From contig NZ_JAAIYP010000038.1 of the NCBI RefSeq assembly GCF_011022235.1, forward strand, positions 360,057 through 424,056: DNA of 64,000 nucleotides, read 5' to 3'. A model generated the notes under the pieces. The model worked only from the letters and a program-made list of their open reading frames with translations, was not told the origin of the DNA and did no database searches. Positions 52,459 through 61,471 of this stretch are shown here, piece after piece. Both the position numbers and the translations under genes were made by a program. The first letter of the stretch is position 1; the number at the start of each line of letters is the position of its first letter. The DNA comes from Magnetospirillum aberrantis SpK. Its GTDB lineage: Bacteria; Pseudomonadota; Alphaproteobacteria; Rhodospirillales; Magnetospirillaceae.

Positions 52459-54168
52459 TCAGGATAAATCGGCCAACGCCTTGAGTTCCGCCTCGCCCGG
52501 CAGGTTGCCGGCTTCATCGCGATAGCTGACGCGGCCATCGGTGACGGTTCCTTGCCAGGTCCGTTCCAGTTGGCTGCGTTCGGGGCTGGCGTGGAACGCC
52601 CTCAGGAAGGCGTTGATTTCGTGCAGCAGCCCATACGACGACGCCTCGGTCCGCACACCGACGGCGTAGTAATAGGGCTGGGCCGCCAGATTGCCGCCGA
52701 CGATCTCGATCTTGCCGTGCCAGGGGCTGTCGGGCGAGGTGCACGCCCAATGGTAAATGGGCAGATCGACGCAGAACCCATCGACCACGCCGTCGGCCAG
52801 ACAATCGTGAATGCGGCTTTGGTCGGAATAAGCCACAAGGTTGGCCAACATGACCTTGCCGCCGGGCTTGCCGGCATTGGCCTGCCAGCGCACCCCGGCC
52901 GCCTCCAACACCGCGAAGGCGCCGGGATCGTTGATGACGCCGATCACCTTGCCCGCCAGATCGGCCAGATTGTTGACCCGCGTGTCCCCCGCCCGCCGCG
53001 CCAGCACGAACGGCAGCCAGGTATAGGTTTCCGAATAGGCCACCCCGGCGAAGCTGGCGCTGGGCGGAAGGGCCGACCACACAACGTCCACCGGCGCCTC
53101 GCCGGCATGGCGCCCCACCGCCAGCAACTCGGTCAACTGGTCCCAGGGATGTTCGACGAATTCGCAGCGGACACCGATGGCGCGGGCGAAGGCGCGGGCG
53201 TATTCCACGTCCAGTCCTTCAAGTTCGCCCCCCGGCCTGCGCCGGAACGACAGGCCGACGAAGCGCGGCTCGACGCCGACACGCAAGGTGCCGCGCGCCT
53301 TGATCTCGGCCAGCCGGTCATAGGTCGGGTCCAGCACCACGTGCTGACGCTCGGCCAGGGACCGGACCTGCGCCAGCCGGTGGCCGGCCGGCGCCGACAA
53401 CGCCGACCCCAGGGATTCCAACTCGTCGCCGACCCAGGCCATCTTGTCCAGCGTGCGGGTCCGGGTGGCGTTGCCCAGGTCGATCATCTCGCGGATGACG
53501 CCGTTATGGTTGGCGATGTCGTCGACGTTGGCGGCGATGCCGCCCAGCATGGTCTCCAGGTCGCCCAGAGAGCTTTCGGTCAGTTGCTGCAATTGCGCCA
53601 GTTCGGCCGCGACCTCGGCCACCGTCTCTTCCAGAATGGTGAAAATGTCGGTGAAGTCCAAGGCCTCGGCCGCTTCCGCCGCCTGTTTCAAGGTGTGGTT
53701 GGCCAACGTTCCGACCTCGTTGGCGACCACGGCGAAGCCTTGGCCGTGCTCGCCGGCCCGTGCCGCCTCGATCCGCGCGTTCATGGCCAGCATGCGCACC
53801 TTGCCGCCGATGCCGGCGATGGATTGCAAAACGCGGGCGGCGCGCGTTCCCTTGCTCTGAAGGGCTTGGGTGGAGTGGTCCAGACGCTGTTTGATGGAAC
53901 CGGCGATGGCCTCGATCCGCGCTTCCGTTGATCGGCGTACGGTGCCGGCGCGAGCGTTGGAATCTTCAAGGTCCCGTTCGGTGGATTTCAAAGCCCGCGT
54001 CAGGTCGCTGGTCCGGGCGGCGATCTCGTCGAAGGCTTGGGCCTGGCACCCGGCGGCGGTGACCGCGTGACCGGCCAAGGCCTGGGCGTGACGCAACAGC
54101 GCCGCCGTCGCCGTTACCGGGTCCTCCTCGGCCTGGGAAGTGGAAAGGGGGCTGTCCGACATCATCAT
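52459..54168 (-). CDS. Soluble chemoreceptor-type signalling domain fused to a family 3 solute-binding domain
   Basis: A 569-residue protein starting at the first ATG of MMMSDSP (GGAGAACC upstream). Residues about 30-260 form a methyl-accepting-type helical hairpin whose tip reads NARIEAARAGEHGQGFAVVA then NEV, so the signalling core is conserved. From about 286 to 569 it has an extracellular solute-binding protein family 3 fold (IKARGTLRVGVEPRFVGLSF, LEGLDVEYARAFARAIGV, VDVVWSALPPSASFAGVAYS). No membrane helix or signal peptide was found, so both domains would be cytoplasmic, an unusual order and location. The ligand could be an amino acid or a cyclohexadienyl-like compound. It converges on the TolC gene. 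Confidence 0.8.
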   Translation of the reverse strand: MMMSDSPLSTSQAEEDPVTATAALLRHAQALAGHAVTAAGCQAQAFDEIAARTSDLTRALKSTERDLEDSNARAGTVRRSTEARIEAIAGSIKQRLDHSTQALQSKGTRAARVLQSIAGIGGKVRMLAMNARIEAARAGEHGQGFAVVANEVGTLANHTLKQAAEAAEALDFTDIFTILEETVAEVAAELAQLQQLTESSLGDLETMLGGIAANVDDIANHNGVIREMIDLGNATRTRTLDKMAWVGDELESLGSALSAPAGHRLAQVRSLAERQHVVLDPTYDRLAEIKARGTLRVGVEPRFVGLSFRRRPGGELEGLDVEYARAFARAIGVRCEFVEHPWDQLTELLAVGRHAGEAPVDVVWSALPPSASFAGVAYSETYTWLPFVLARRAGDTRVNNLADLAGKVIGVINDPGAFAVLEAAGVRWQANAGKPGGKVMLANLVAYSDQSRIHDCLADGVVDGFCVDLPIYHWACTSPDSPWHGKIEIVGGNLAAQPYYYAVGVRTEASSYGLLHEINAFLRAFHASPERSQLERTWQGTVTDGRVSYRDEAGNLPGEAELKALADLS

Positions 54169-54368
54169 GTCCGGCGGTTCTCCGGCCCGTTGGTGGTGGC
54201 GCCTGGGGCGCGAGCAATTCCGCCCACAATTTGCAAAATATATGCCACCATCAAAGCCGCGCTTTCGCACGGATAACAGAGATGAACGACTAATTCCTGT
54301 GCACAGAACGCCAAAACAATGATCATGTAACCTTTAGTTTTTAATATATCCTTTTGTATGCACAAAAG

Positions 54369-54399
54369 ACCGGTGGACAGGATGCCCCTATCCACCGGT
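54369..54399 (-). terminator. Terminator of the glutamate-synthase-like operon
   Basis: ACCGGTGGA and TCCACCGGT form a 9-bp stem. On the minus strand it is followed by CTTTTG, 28 bases past the stop of the 54427 gene. Confidence 0.8.
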
Positions 54400-54426
54400 T
54401 CTTTATATTTTTTCTTAAATTGCCGG

Positions 54427-56916
54427 TTATCCAGCCTTTTTGAGGCCCGCCATGATAATTCCCGTCGCGCTCTGCGCCGCCAAGCTGGTGGTGCGCAGAT
54501 CCTCGGGTTCAAGGTTATGAACGTTGGTCTTGCCGGTACAGCGGGCCATCATCGAGCATTCCGACACCGCCGCCTTGAGGAAACGGCCCAAGGCACCGGC
54601 GGCGTCCTCGACCTCGGCGAAGTCGACACCGGCCCCCTTGGGCACGCCGCCCAAGGCGATGGCCGCCGAAACGCAGGCCACGCCGCCATTGGCGCCCAAG
54701 GCCATGGCCTTGGCCATGTCGGTGCCCGAGCGCAGGCCGCCGAACCACAGCACCGGGAACGCCTCTTCGGCCTTCAGGGCGCGCAGCCTGGCGACGGCCT
54801 TGGTCAGCAACGCCAGATCGGGCGCGCCGGACAGGTCGGCCCAGTCGGCGGGCAACACGCCCGAACCGTCAAGCAACAACAGGTCGGCCTTTTGCGACAC
54901 CGCCAGATCGATGGCGGCGTCCAGATTGGCCAAGCTCGCCACCACGCCCCATTTCTGGCCCGTGGTCAGGTCGGGCTTGACCGGAGCGGCATGGGGCGCG
55001 GCCACCGCCAGCACCATCGCCGCCGCCGGATCGGCCGGAACGCCGGCCGGGGCCAGTTGCAGCCACGGGACATCCGCCCCCAAGGGAGCGCGGCCCACAT
55101 AGGCGCCACCCGATTCGGCGACGGCGCTGGCCGCCGCCGCCTTGATCGCCGCCGGGGCGGCGTCCAGCCCGCCCACCAGCATGGGATGGGCCAACGTCAG
55201 GCCGTCGGCCAGATCGGTGACGGTCTTGCACGCCTCGCGATAGGGGTCGATGACCAGACGGGTCAAATTGGCCGGCAGGAACACCAGCTCGTCGAAAGTG
55301 GCGCGGTGACCGGCCGGAGCGGGATCGGGGCGGGTCGCCAACCGCGACCGGGTCAACCGCGCCACCTCGGCCGGGCCGCTATCCTCGCGGGCCAGGGCGA
55401 AGATGGTTTCGCGCATCTTGACGCTGTAATCCACCGAGCCGGTCTCGGTGTCGCAGCGATAGCAGCGCGCCGCCTGTTCCTTGGCGGTCCGGGCGTCGTA
55501 GCCGGCCTCGGAATCGGCGAAGGGCTCGTCGCGCAGGCCCAGGAAGCGCGGTTCCTCGCGCCCCAGCTTTTCCCACGCCACATCCTGGGCCACCTCGGCC
55601 GAACGGGTGCGGTAGGGGGTACGATAGGGCGCCGGATGGGCGTTGCCCTGCAACGCCGCCACCACGTAATAGGCCGCCTTGTGCCCCTGGAACATGGCCT
55701 GGACGATGGTCGAGGAGCCGAAGGCGGCGTCGCCGGCGGCATAGATGCCGGGAACGCGGGTGCTCATGTCGGCTTCGGCGGTGGCGATACGCTCGCCGTC
55801 CATCATGCCCAGCTTGGCGAGTTCCAGGCTGACCGCCTTTTGTCCGACGGCGGCGATGACCAGACCGGCGGCGACGGCGAAATCCGAACCGGGAATGGTG
55901 CGAAAGGCGCGACGCCCGTCGGCGCCGGGGGCGCCCAGTTCGGTCTTCAGCATGCGCAGTTCGACCGAACCGCCCGAAGCCTGGACCACCGCCGACGGCG
56001 CGACGTTGTAGACGATCTCGATGCCTTCGGCCAAGGCGGCCGAGATTTCATGATGGCGGGCCGGGATTTCGTCGGGACCGCGGCGATAGAGCACGGTGAC
56101 CTTCTTGACGCCGGGCAGGCGCCGCGCGGTACGACAGGCATCCATGGCGACGTCGCCGCCGCCGATCACCACCACATGGGCCGGCAGTTGCGGCCGTTCG
56201 CCGCCGTTGACCTTGTTCAGGAAGGTGACACCGTCCACCACCTGGGGCAGGTCGTCGCCGGGAACACCCAGCTTGCGGCCGGCGCTGGCGCCGATGGTCA
56301 ACAGCACCGCGTCATGGGTGGCGCGCAATTGCTCCAGCGTCACCTTGTCGCCCAAGGGCGTCTCCAGATGCAGCGTGATGCCGGGGCAGCGTTCCAGGAT
56401 GCGGGCCACATCCTGTTCGACCACTTCGGCCGGCAGACGGAAATCGGGAATGCCCCAGGCCATCATGCCGCCGGCCCTGGGCAGCGCCTCGTAGACATCG
56501 ACCTTATAGCCTTCGGCGGCGATGTCCTGGGCGGCGGTCAAGCCCGCCGGGCCGGCGCCGACGATGGCGACGCGCTTGTCCTTGTCCGGCTGGATGGCCG
56601 GCAGGTGGAAATCCGGGCCCAGCGCGTCCATGACATAACGCTTGAGCGCGCGGATGGCCACCGGACCATCGGAATTGGCGCGGCGGCAGGCCGGTTCGCA
56701 GGGCGCGTCGCACACCCGGCCGCACACCCCCGAGAACGGGTTGGTGGCGGTGATGGCCTCGAGCGCGCCGGCGGTGTCGCCGCTCCAGATCAGGCCGACA
56801 TAGGAACCGACATCGGTGCCGATGGGACAGGCCACCTGACACGGCGGCGGCTGGTAGTGGGGCAGGCCGCTCTGGTCGGCGGCGAGGTCCAGCGAGAAGG
56901 GCTTGCAGCTGCTCAT
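54427..56916 (-). CDS. GltD-like FAD oxidoreductase fused to a degenerate glutamate-synthase-type barrel
   Basis: An 829-residue protein. The N-terminal 450 residues match the glutamate synthase small subunit: cysteine motifs PPCQVACPIGTDV and CGRVCDAPCEPACRR for two 4Fe-4S clusters, the FAD site VAIVGAGPAGLTAAQDIAAE and the NAD(P)H site VVVIGGGDVAMDACRTARR. The C-terminal 300 residues resemble the end of the FMN-binding synthase barrel (WFGGLRSGTDMAKAMALGAN, then CTGKTNVHNLEPEDLRTTSL) but lack the recognised 3Fe-4S motif. It is the last of three genes and starts 2 bases after the stop of the FMN subunit. It probably supplies electrons to that subunit. Confidence 0.85.
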   Translation of the reverse strand: MSSCKPFSLDLAADQSGLPHYQPPPCQVACPIGTDVGSYVGLIWSGDTAGALEAITATNPFSGVCGRVCDAPCEPACRRANSDGPVAIRALKRYVMDALGPDFHLPAIQPDKDKRVAIVGAGPAGLTAAQDIAAEGYKVDVYEALPRAGGMMAWGIPDFRLPAEVVEQDVARILERCPGITLHLETPLGDKVTLEQLRATHDAVLLTIGASAGRKLGVPGDDLPQVVDGVTFLNKVNGGERPQLPAHVVVIGGGDVAMDACRTARRLPGVKKVTVLYRRGPDEIPARHHEISAALAEGIEIVYNVAPSAVVQASGGSVELRMLKTELGAPGADGRRAFRTIPGSDFAVAAGLVIAAVGQKAVSLELAKLGMMDGERIATAEADMSTRVPGIYAAGDAAFGSSTIVQAMFQGHKAAYYVVAALQGNAHPAPYRTPYRTRSAEVAQDVAWEKLGREEPRFLGLRDEPFADSEAGYDARTAKEQAARCYRCDTETGSVDYSVKMRETIFALAREDSGPAEVARLTRSRLATRPDPAPAGHRATFDELVFLPANLTRLVIDPYREACKTVTDLADGLTLAHPMLVGGLDAAPAAIKAAAASAVAESGGAYVGRAPLGADVPWLQLAPAGVPADPAAAMVLAVAAPHAAPVKPDLTTGQKWGVVASLANLDAAIDLAVSQKADLLLLDGSGVLPADWADLSGAPDLALLTKAVARLRALKAEEAFPVLWFGGLRSGTDMAKAMALGANGGVACVSAAIALGGVPKGAGVDFAEVEDAAGALGRFLKAAVSECSMMARCTGKTNVHNLEPEDLRTTSLAAQSATGIIMAGLKKAG

Positions 56917-56918
56917 GG

Positions 56919-58877
56919 TCAGGCCACCTGGGTCAGGAGTTGTTCGTCAACCACCCGATAGTCCGGGTCGTAGGGCAAGCCGGTGATGGCCGCCGCCTCG
57001 GGAGTCAGGGCCACCAGGTCCTTGCGCGACAATTGGCGGAAATCGCTGTAACCGAGCGCCTGGGTGATGGCGGCGATCTGCCAGCGCACCGATTCCAGGA
57101 AACGGTGGATGGCCTGGGCCTGAAGCTCGGTCTTGTAGCGGGCCTCGTGCTCGGGATCTTGCGTCGCGATGCCGACCACGCAATTGCCCACATGGCATTG
57201 CATGCAACTGATGCAGCCGCCGGCGATCAGGGCGGCGGTGCCCATGGCCACCGCGCCGGCACCCAAGGCCAGGGCCTTGACCGCATCGACACCGTCCTTG
57301 ATGCCGCCCATCATCACCACCGGCATGGAGCCGTCATGGCCGATCTCGTTCAAGCCGTCCAAGGCTTCTTGCAGAGCGGACAGAGTCGGCACGCCGACGT
57401 TTTCCAGCACCTCGGTCGAGGCGGCGCCGGTCGAGCCCTGAAGCCCGTCCAACTGCACGAAGTCGAAACCGTCCTTGTAAGCGATCTTGATGTCGTCGCG
57501 CACGCGGCCGGCACCCATCTTGACCGAGACCGGCTTGGCGTAACCGGTGGCCTCGCGGAACTCCTCGACCTTGATGACCAGGTCGTCGGCTCCCATGATG
57601 TCGGGATGGCGCGACGGCGAACGCAGGTCGATGCCTTCGGGGATGCCGCGAATGGCGGCCAGTTCCTTGGTCACCTTCTTGGCCATCAGCTGACCGCCCA
57701 GACCCGGCTTGGCGCCCTGGCTGATATAGATTTCCAGCGCGTCGGCCTTGAGCATGTCGTGGATGTTCCAGCCCAGACGGCCGGACAGGCACTGATAGAT
57801 CAGTTGCGCCGCTTCCTTGCGCTGTTCGGGCAGCATGCCGCCCTCGCCGGTGTTCTCGACGATGCCCGACAACCGCGACGCCATGGCCAAGGCCACCTTG
57901 GTCGACTTGGACAACGCGCCGAAACTCATGGGGGCGATCAGCACCGGCATGGACAACGTCAGCGGCTTGGCGCCATGGCGCTCGCCCAAGGTCATGGCCA
58001 GCTTGACCGCCTTGGTGGGATCGCCGGCCGCGCCGATGCGCGAGGGATCGACCTTGATGGCGATGTCGCCGAAATGCGGCACCGGCTTGGCGGCGCCATA
58101 CCCACGAATGCGATAGCGCCCGATCAGGCTTTTGGCGTGGATGTCCTCGGCCACCTTGGCGTTCCAATAGGAATCGCCCTCGGAAAACACCGGATGGGGC
58201 AAGGGCCGGCTGATCGGTTCGTTGACGCCGTACCGCAGCTTTGTGCCGGCGTTGACGATCTTGGTGAAGGTGCCGTCGAAGGGCACGCCATACGTCTTCA
58301 GGAAGGCGCGGATGTCGGCGTCTTCCTCGGGCGTCATGTCGACGATCTTGGCGTCCGAGCCCAGGGACTGCACTTTGCCGCCCACGTAGATGGCGCCACC
58401 CGACATGTCCTCGCCGACGCGGTCGCCGGAATCGCCCAGGATGACGATACGGCCGCCATACATCATGTACCCGGCCAGGAAGGAGGCGCGGCCGCACACC
58501 AAAAGGGTGCCGGCCTTCATCACCTGACCGGCGCGGCTGCCGACGTTGCCCTTGACCACCACTTCGCCGCCGCGCAACGCCACACCGGCGATGGCCCCGG
58601 CATTGCCGCCAACCACCACCGACCCGGCATACATGGAATCGCCCACGCCCCAGCCGACGTTGGACTCCACCTCGAACCGCGCCCCGTGGGAAAGACCGGC
58701 GCAGAAATAGCCGGCCGAGCCCTTGACGCGCACGGTGACAGGGTGGATCAGGCCGACGCCGATATGGTGGCGGGCGTCGGGGTTGAGGATTTCGATGTCC
58801 TCGCCACGCTTGGCGGCGGCGCGAAGGGCGTCGTTCCCCTCGCGCACGGGCATGGTGCTCAGATCGATCGTGACCAT
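56919..58877 (-). CDS. Glutamate-synthase-like protein (GXGXG domain + FMN barrel)
   Basis: A 652-residue protein. Residues 1-190 form the GXGXG beta-helix (GYFCAGLSHGARFEVESNVG, MYAGSVVVGGNAGAIAGVAL). Residues about 250-620 form the FMN barrel: APMSFGALSKSTKVALAMAS, ISQGAKPGLGGQLMAKKV, MGGIKDGVDAVKALALGAGA, and a 3Fe-4S site CISCMQCHVGNC. The N-terminal amidotransferase of large GltB is missing and encoded separately next door. Similar split sets are known as N-methylglutamate synthase (mgs) and rhizobial glxBCD. In the former the GXGXG and FMN parts are separate proteins, so this fusion differs. Which amine acceptor it uses is not known. Confidence 0.87.
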   Translation of the reverse strand: MVTIDLSTMPVREGNDALRAAAKRGEDIEILNPDARHHIGVGLIHPVTVRVKGSAGYFCAGLSHGARFEVESNVGWGVGDSMYAGSVVVGGNAGAIAGVALRGGEVVVKGNVGSRAGQVMKAGTLLVCGRASFLAGYMMYGGRIVILGDSGDRVGEDMSGGAIYVGGKVQSLGSDAKIVDMTPEEDADIRAFLKTYGVPFDGTFTKIVNAGTKLRYGVNEPISRPLPHPVFSEGDSYWNAKVAEDIHAKSLIGRYRIRGYGAAKPVPHFGDIAIKVDPSRIGAAGDPTKAVKLAMTLGERHGAKPLTLSMPVLIAPMSFGALSKSTKVALAMASRLSGIVENTGEGGMLPEQRKEAAQLIYQCLSGRLGWNIHDMLKADALEIYISQGAKPGLGGQLMAKKVTKELAAIRGIPEGIDLRSPSRHPDIMGADDLVIKVEEFREATGYAKPVSVKMGAGRVRDDIKIAYKDGFDFVQLDGLQGSTGAASTEVLENVGVPTLSALQEALDGLNEIGHDGSMPVVMMGGIKDGVDAVKALALGAGAVAMGTAALIAGGCISCMQCHVGNCVVGIATQDPEHEARYKTELQAQAIHRFLESVRWQIAAITQALGYSDFRQLSRKDLVALTPEAAAITGLPYDPDYRVVDEQLLTQVA

Positions 58878-59755
58878 GTCTGGTGCGTCCCCGGCAAAGG
58901 TTCGGTGGTGGAAAGGGGCTGACCGGGGAACAGCCGGTTCAGCGAGACTTCTTCCGAGGCGATGGCCACCAGGCTGTCGTCCTCGTACATGACCATCGGC
59001 TTGGCGGCCAGGCGATCCTTGGCGAAGCCGATGCCGTCCTTGGTCGAGACCAGGAAGGAGAAGGTGCCGTCCAGATCGTCCACCGACTGTTCCAGCGCGG
59101 TCTCCAGCGGCACGCCCTGGGCCATCTTGTCGGCGATGTAGACGGCGATCAGTTCGGAATCGTTGTCGGTGCGGAATTCGAAGCCCCGGGCTTCCAGCCG
59201 GCGCCGCATCTTCCAGTAATTGGTGATCTGGCCGTTGTGGACGATGGCGACGTCGGCGAAGCCGGTGGCCCAGAACGGGTGCGCCGCCTCGGGCTTGACG
59301 TCGGATTCGGTGGCCAGACGGACATGACCCAGGCCATGGCTGCCGTTGATGCGGCCGATGCCGTAAACCGCGTCCAGATCCTTCGACGTGCCCACATCCT
59401 TGATGATGTCGAGCGCGGTGCCGATGGACACCAGCTTGGCGGCGTGTTCCATGGCATAGGCGAAGGGACGGATCTCGCCGTCATAGGCGACCTCGACCAC
59501 CAGGGTCGACCCCTCGCGCCGTTCCGCCTTGATGGTGGCGCCATGTTCGGCCAGGGCGGCACGAATGCGCTCCACCGCCGCGTCGTCGTCCACCAGGAAG
59601 CGCAGACGCAAGCCCGCGACTTCGTTTTCATAAAGGGCGAAACCGGTGGAATCGGGGCCGCGATGCTGGCAACCGTCCATCATGTCGGCCAACGCGCGTC
59701 CCAGCACCTGATTGCTGACCGGCTTCTTGAAAAGAATTCCCGCAATTCCGCACAT
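58859..59755 (-). CDS. Class II glutamine amidotransferase subunit
   Basis: A 298-residue N-terminal nucleophile amidotransferase. MCGIAGILFKK gives Cys2 as catalytic residue, and LADMMDGCQHRGPDSTGFAL, GHVRLATESDVKPEAAHPF, AIVHNGQITNYW and TDNDSELIAVYI are the expected glutamine-binding motifs. It is first in the three-gene operon and overlaps the GXGXG/FMN gene by 19 bases. It would release ammonia from glutamine (or an alkylamine from its glutamine analogue) for the synthase subunit. The 3' region has an acidic, family-unusual tail. Confidence 0.9.
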   Translation of the reverse strand: MCGIAGILFKKPVSNQVLGRALADMMDGCQHRGPDSTGFALYENEVAGLRLRFLVDDDAAVERIRAALAEHGATIKAERREGSTLVVEVAYDGEIRPFAYAMEHAAKLVSIGTALDIIKDVGTSKDLDAVYGIGRINGSHGLGHVRLATESDVKPEAAHPFWATGFADVAIVHNGQITNYWKMRRRLEARGFEFRTDNDSELIAVYIADKMAQGVPLETALEQSVDDLDGTFSFLVSTKDGIGFAKDRLAAKPMVMYEDDSLVAIASEEVSLNRLFPGQPLSTTEPLPGTHQTWSRSI

Positions 59756-59830
59756 GACCTGTCTCCTTCGTGCGATGGATCGACCCTAGCAAGGCGGCGC
59801 GCGGCCGGTCAATGGCTTTGTGCAAAAATG

Positions 59831-59885
59831 TTTCCTTATGGGAAAGGTATTCACCGCAGGATAAAGCCACTTTCCCACGAGGAAT
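59831..59885. promoter_or_regulatory. Paired TTTCC-N5-GGAAW sites in the divergent promoter region
   Basis: TTTCCTTATGGGAAA (59831-59845) and TTTCCCACGAGGAAT (59871-59885) have the same 5+5+5 plan and are exactly 40 bp apart (four helical turns), between the synthase operon and glnT. A regulator, perhaps the XRE-cupin protein at 63259, may bind both. A weaker TTTCC-N5-GGCAA lies at 63885-63899 but overlaps that gene's ribosome site. Confidence 0.5.
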
Positions 59886-60015
59886 AATGCAAGAATGGCG
59901 GAATTCCGCCGCTTTCGCCCTCATTTACCCCCACCGCAACCCCACTAGGCGGAAAATTTGTTTCTTCGCAGTTGAAATATTCCCCAGATCAGCATAGGGT
60001 GATTTTGCCGAATTT

Positions 60016-60050
60016 AATGGCATGAAACGCCATTGCCCATTCGATGGGCA
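60016..60050. promoter_or_regulatory. Two adjacent palindromes upstream of glnT
   Basis: AATGGC-ATGAAAC-GCCATT (60016-60034) abuts TGCCCAT-TCG-ATGGGCA (60034-60050), 21 bases before the start codon. They could be operators or a 5' UTR hairpin pair. No sigma-54 GG-N10-GC spacing was found here. Confidence 0.45.
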
Positions 60051-60070
60051 TTACGACTGAGGGGAATTCG

Positions 60071-61372
60071 ATGGCTCACGATCTCGCCGAAATCGCCAAG
60101 GAACGCGGCATTCAGTATTTTCTGATTTCCTATGTGGACCTGTTCGGCGTGCTGCGGGCCAAGCTGGTTCCGACTTCCGCCATCAAGCGCATGCAAAAGA
60201 ACGGCGCCGGCTTCGCCGGTTTCGCCACCCACCTGGACCAGACGCCGGCCCATCCCGACACCCTGGCGGTGCCCGATCCCGACAGCCTGATTCAATTGCC
60301 ATGGAAACCCGAAGTCGGCTGGCTGGCCTCCGACGTCTATTGCGGCGGCGAGTTGCTGCCCGACGCGCCGCGCAACGTGCTCAAGCGTCAGATCGCCAAG
60401 GCCAAGGAACTGGGTCTTCAGATGAAGACCGGCGTGGAATGCGAGTTCTTCTTGCTGTCGCGCGACGGCAAGACCATCGCCGACGCCTATGACGACTATC
60501 CCAAGCCGTGCTATGACCAGCTTGCCCTGATGCGCCAATACGACCTGATCAAGGAATTGTGCGACTACATGGGCGAGCTCGGCTGGGGCCCCTACCAGAA
60601 CGACCACGAAGACGCCAACGGCCAGTTCGAGATGAACTGGGAATACGACGACGTCCTCAAGACCGCCGACCGCCACACCTTCTTCAAGTACATGACCAAG
60701 ACGCTGGCCGAGAACCGCGGCATGCGCGCCACCTTCATGCCCAAGCCGTTCAACAACCTGACCGGCAACGGCTGCCACATGCATGTCAGCCTGTGGAAGG
60801 GCGCCGAGAACGTGTTCGAGGACGAAGCCGGCGAATTGGGCATGAGCAAGCTGTCCTATTCCTTCCTGGGCGGCGTCATGCATTCGGCCGCCGATTTGTG
60901 CTCGCTGTTCAATCCCACCGTGAACAGCTTCAAGCGCATCAACGCACCGATCACCGCCTCGGGCGCCACCTGGTCGCCCAACTCCATCACCTACACCGGC
61001 AACAACCGCACCCACATGGTGCGCATCCCCGAACCCAACCGCTTCGAGTTCCGGTTGATGGACGGCGCCACCAACCCCTATCTGGCGCCCGCCGCGCTGC
61101 TGATGGCCGGTCTCGACGGCATGGCCAACGACCGCGACCCCGGCGAACGCCTCGACATCAACATGTACACCGACGGCCACACGCTGAAGAACGTGCGCAA
61201 GCTGCCCCTGAACCTGTTGGACGCGCTGCGTCTGCTGGAACGCTCCGACGTGGCCCGTGCCGGCTTCGGCGACGCCTTCGTCGACAGCTACATCAAGCTC
61301 AAGATGGCCGAGTGGAACTCGTTCATGAGCCACGCCAGCGCTTGGGAGCGCCTGCACAACCTGGATTGCTAA
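60071..61372 (+). CDS. glnT: GlnT-type glutamine synthetase / gamma-glutamylmethylamide synthetase-like ligase
   Basis: A 433-residue ligase of the glutamine synthetase superfamily. The start at 60071 follows GAGGGGAATT. Catalytic motifs: VECEFFLLS, NGQFEMNW, NGCHMHVSLWKG and NRFEFRLMDGATNPYLAPAA. Length and the N-terminus (ERGIQYFLISYVDLFGVLRA) fit the GlnT/type III-like group that includes gamma-glutamylmethylamide synthetase rather than the 468-residue GlnA. It lacks the GlnA adenylylation Tyr loop I would expect. Divergent from the split synthase operon and upstream of purU-folD, it could join glutamate to ammonia or to methylamine. Confidence 0.85.
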   Translation: MAHDLAEIAKERGIQYFLISYVDLFGVLRAKLVPTSAIKRMQKNGAGFAGFATHLDQTPAHPDTLAVPDPDSLIQLPWKPEVGWLASDVYCGGELLPDAPRNVLKRQIAKAKELGLQMKTGVECEFFLLSRDGKTIADAYDDYPKPCYDQLALMRQYDLIKELCDYMGELGWGPYQNDHEDANGQFEMNWEYDDVLKTADRHTFFKYMTKTLAENRGMRATFMPKPFNNLTGNGCHMHVSLWKGAENVFEDEAGELGMSKLSYSFLGGVMHSAADLCSLFNPTVNSFKRINAPITASGATWSPNSITYTGNNRTHMVRIPEPNRFEFRLMDGATNPYLAPAALLMAGLDGMANDRDPGERLDINMYTDGHTLKNVRKLPLNLLDALRLLERSDVARAGFGDAFVDSYIKLKMAEWNSFMSHASAWERLHNLDC

Positions 61373-61471
61373 CCCCTACGGCCACCCCCCGCCCGCCCCG
61401 CCGCGCCCCTCAGCCAGAGGCGCGGACAGGGGAGGCTCGTGCCCGGCCCAGACGGATAAGAGTGAAGAGGC

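Noticed and set aside
59756..60070. Sigma-54 promoter for glnT
   Set aside because: GG/GC pairs in the palindromes are 8 or 14 bases apart, not the required 10.
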